A stretch of 49,892 bases of DNA from a virus. Location: positions 1-49,892 of IMG/VR virus record IMGVR_UViG_3300020190_000087; one strand, given 5' to 3'. The notes under the pieces are model-generated. The model searched no databases. It saw only the letters and a program-made list of their open reading frames with translations, and was not told the origin of the DNA. Positions within the stretch are counted from its first letter, which is position 1, and each line of letters starts with the position of its first letter. This document shows, in pieces, positions 48,738 to 49,892 of this stretch. A program made the translations under genes and the position numbers.

Positions 48738-48768
48738 TTCATAGTTCTAGTAGATAGAAAGGCGCAAC

Positions 48769-49600
48769 ATGCCAAAAGTAGAATGGGACATCGTAGTTCC
48801 GGTTAAGCAGCCAGCTGATCTTAAAGGTGTTGCTCCCGGTAAGCTTCCAGAATCTCTCTTGCGTCCAGCAGCTGGCGGCGGTAAGCTTCATTGGCTTACC
48901 GCAGCTGCGTGGGGCGCAATGGTTGAGGCAGCAAAAGCAGATGGTATAGAGCTTAAACCAACTTCAGCTGGTGACACATATAGAACATACGAATCGCAAC
49001 TTGCCTCTTTCAAACAGCGTTATACAACAACGCCAAACGGAAATGCTACGAGAACTTTTGAAGGCAAGAAGTGGTATAAAAAGGATCCTAAGCTAGCTTC
49101 TTTGGCAGCTCCTGGTACGTCTCAACACAATACTCGGATTAGCTGTTGATGTTCATACGGCTGGAGAGCCAAAGCGTCTCAAGTGGTTGATTGCTAACGT
49201 TCGCAAGTTTGGTTTTTCATGGGAAGTTGTTCCAGAAGAACCCTGGCACCTCCGCTACACTGAGGGAGACAATCCTCCTGCAGCTGTAGTAGAATACATG
49301 GCTAAGAGTAACATTCAAAAGCCTGTAGGTGCGGCGGCTCCAGCTGCATCCACCGTAGCGGCTGGGGCCCCCGCTGCTGGTAAGGACGACGGAGGTGACC
49401 TGGATCCAGGCGACAGCGGTCCGAGGGTAACGAAGTTGCAAGAGGAACTCGCTGAGCGTGGTTTCTACAAGGCTACGCCGGACGGACAGTTCGGCCCGAA
49501 GACGGAAGAGGCTGTCATTGCCTTCAAGAAGTCCAAGGGGTACGGCGAAGGTCCTAAGGCAGGCAAGCGAGTTCTTGACGACCTTGGTATTGGTCTCTAG
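48769..49600 (+). CDS. Endolysin: M15 D-Ala-D-Ala carboxypeptidase plus PG-binding domain, +1 frameshift at CGG
   Basis: 276 residues after joining at the CGG at 49135 (codon 123). The N-terminal VanY/M15 domain shows the zinc motif as TSQHNT-GLAVDVHTAGEP, conserved SxHxxGxAxD, with the shift inside the motif, and later WEVVPEEPWHLRY, which carries the final zinc His. A linker of Ala/Pro/Gly (AAAPAASTVAAGAPAAGK) precedes a PG_binding_1 domain (SGPRVTKLQEELAERGFYKA and DGQFGPKTEEAVIAFK). The C-terminal half is much more GC-rich than the rest of the window, suggesting recent acquisition. Frame 0 ends at 49149, before the PG-binding domain. A holin-like gene follows, so this is the lysis cassette. 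Confidence 0.93.
49135..49137 (+). other. CGG +1 frameshift site 17
   Basis: Codon-aligned CGG after ACT. Frame 0 stops at 49149; the +1 frame reads GGA (Gly123 of SQHNT-GLAVDV) and continues to 49600. Confidence 0.97.
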
Positions 49601-49602
49601 CC

Positions 49603-49890
49603 ATGGAAGCAGCAATCGTCGCCCTAATTGGAGTAGTAGGTTCTATCCTAGTTGTTCTTGTCGAAAAGGGCAGGAAAGAAAACACCAGAGATCACGCTGT
49701 TGTCGCCAATAAACTAGAAACAATAACATATGTTCTTGAAAATATAGATGAAGATGTAGCACACATCGAAGCTAAAATTGATAATCACTTAGATGATCAT
49801 GTAAAAGCTAGTTTTGGCGGATTTGATATAGACGATAAGGAAGATGCGCCCAGCAGAAATAAGAAGAAGAAAAATGGCAAAAAAAGATAA
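49603..49890 (+). CDS. Holin-like membrane protein (DUF2746-type)
   Basis: 95 residues. One N-terminal membrane helix (EAAIVALIGVVGSILVVLVE) is followed by a heptad-like cytoplasmic segment (LETITYVLENIDEDVAHIEA) and a Lys-rich end (NKKKKNGKKR). This plan of a single helix, then coiled coil and basic tail, and the place directly after an endolysin fit actinophage DUF2746-type holins. It starts two bases after the endolysin stop. Confidence 0.72.
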   Translation: MEAAIVALIGVVGSILVVLVEKGRKENTRDHAVVANKLETITYVLENIDEDVAHIEAKIDNHLDDHVKASFGGFDIDDKEDAPSRNKKKKNGKKR

Positions 49891-49892
49891 GA
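49874..49892 (+). CDS. Possible start of next gene, cut by window edge
   Basis: ATGGCAAAAAAAGATAAGA opens a frame (MAKKDK...) overlapping the holin-like gene end. Only six codons are visible. Confidence 0.25.

Noticed and set aside
825-49137. Sequencing or assembly errors as the cause of the 17 breaks
   Set aside because: The breaks are not in homopolymers, all have the same form (C before GG, +1), none is a deletion, and the sequence left without the C (for example ATTGGAAAT) also occurs intact elsewhere, near 446. Systematic error cannot be fully excluded without reads.
825-49137. Decay into pseudogenes
   Set aside because: No stop codons or deletions accompany the shifts, all downstream frames stay conserved, and essential phage genes are included. 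Random decay would not always use CGG.
1-49892. Alternative genetic code with reassigned stop codons
   Set aside because: TGA ends several genes at sensible places (4925, 26453, 43531, 46000), TAG ends others (23371, 49600), and TGG is used for Trp. Code 11 fits except for CGG.
1-49892. CGG reassigned to another single amino acid
   Set aside because: Frame 0 ends within 2-40 codons after every CGG and the conserved sequence continues only in +1, so a triplet reassignment cannot explain the data.
1-49892. Introns, inteins or translational bypass elements at the junctions
   Set aside because: The upstream and downstream protein parts are adjacent with only one extra base; no inserted sequence exists.
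1-49892. tRNA genes, CRISPR arrays, insertion sequences
   Set aside because: Gaps are short and none holds a cloverleaf, regularly spaced repeats, or terminal inverted repeats with transposase. The largest gaps (43717-43827, 47916-48018) hold promoter or terminator elements only.

Overview
The window is a contiguous, AT-rich, densely packed piece of a large tailed double-stranded DNA phage, or a prophage or contig of one. Nearly every gene is on the + strand, most are spaced by 0-20 bases or overlap (ATGA, TAATG), and the content is purely viral: a contractile-tail baseplate module, nucleotide metabolism, a phage-encoded replisome, a sigma-like factor and a lysis cassette. The gp25-like and baseplate-J-like proteins point to a myovirus. 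The combination of class II ribonucleotide reductase, ThyX, a DnaE-type polymerase, a DnaB-type helicase, an archaeo-eukaryotic-type primase, RNase H and a VanY/PG-binding endolysin recalls large actinobacteriophages, but the host cannot be read from the sequence.

Layout. 1-25.3 kb: tail and baseplate (NlpC/P60 hydrolase, OB-fold spike protein, gp25-like wedge, baseplate J, a metallophosphoesterase, then very large tail or fibre proteins and a repeat-bearing structural protein). 25.3-34.2 kb: promoter and terminator, class II RNR, ThyX, dCMP deaminase, two GT2 glycosyltransferases, a GT-D-like protein, a deoxyribosyltransferase-like protein and a Vsr-like nuclease. 34.2-43.5 kb: replication (DnaB-like helicase, two RecB/Cas4-like proteins, HD hydrolase, primase, DNA polymerase III alpha). 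43.5-43.8 kb: one small minus-strand gene with its own terminator. 43.8-47.6 kb: nuclease, sigma-like factor, RNase H, dNMP kinase. 47.6-49.9 kb: small lysine-rich proteins, endolysin, holin-like protein.

Main discovery. Fourteen genes are broken in the standard reading, at 17 sites, and all 17 breaks have the same form: a codon-aligned CGG at which the frame must move by exactly +1, so that CGGN is read as one residue, glycine (GGN). With this rule every broken gene becomes one continuous, family-consistent protein, including exact restoration of conserved motifs in DNA polymerase III (PIL-GSEFY), the M15 endolysin (SQHNT-GLAVDV), a RecB-like nuclease (DYKT-GK) and a conserved small phage protein (RKE-GKNPKGG). 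In a base-by-base visual scan I found no other codon-aligned CGG in any predicted gene, although CGG is common (well over 100 times) in the other two frames without disturbing them. CGG therefore does not behave as an arginine codon here; it behaves as a +1 frameshift or quadruplet signal. This could be quadruplet decoding by a tRNA-Gly with an extended anticodon, or +1 slippage at an unassigned or starved CGG codon. The affected genes include essential ones (polymerase, primase, sigma-like factor, baseplate, endolysin), so decoding must be efficient in the natural host, and the same genes would be truncated in a host that reads CGG as Arg. No tRNA gene is visible in the window, so the decoder must lie elsewhere in the phage or in the host.
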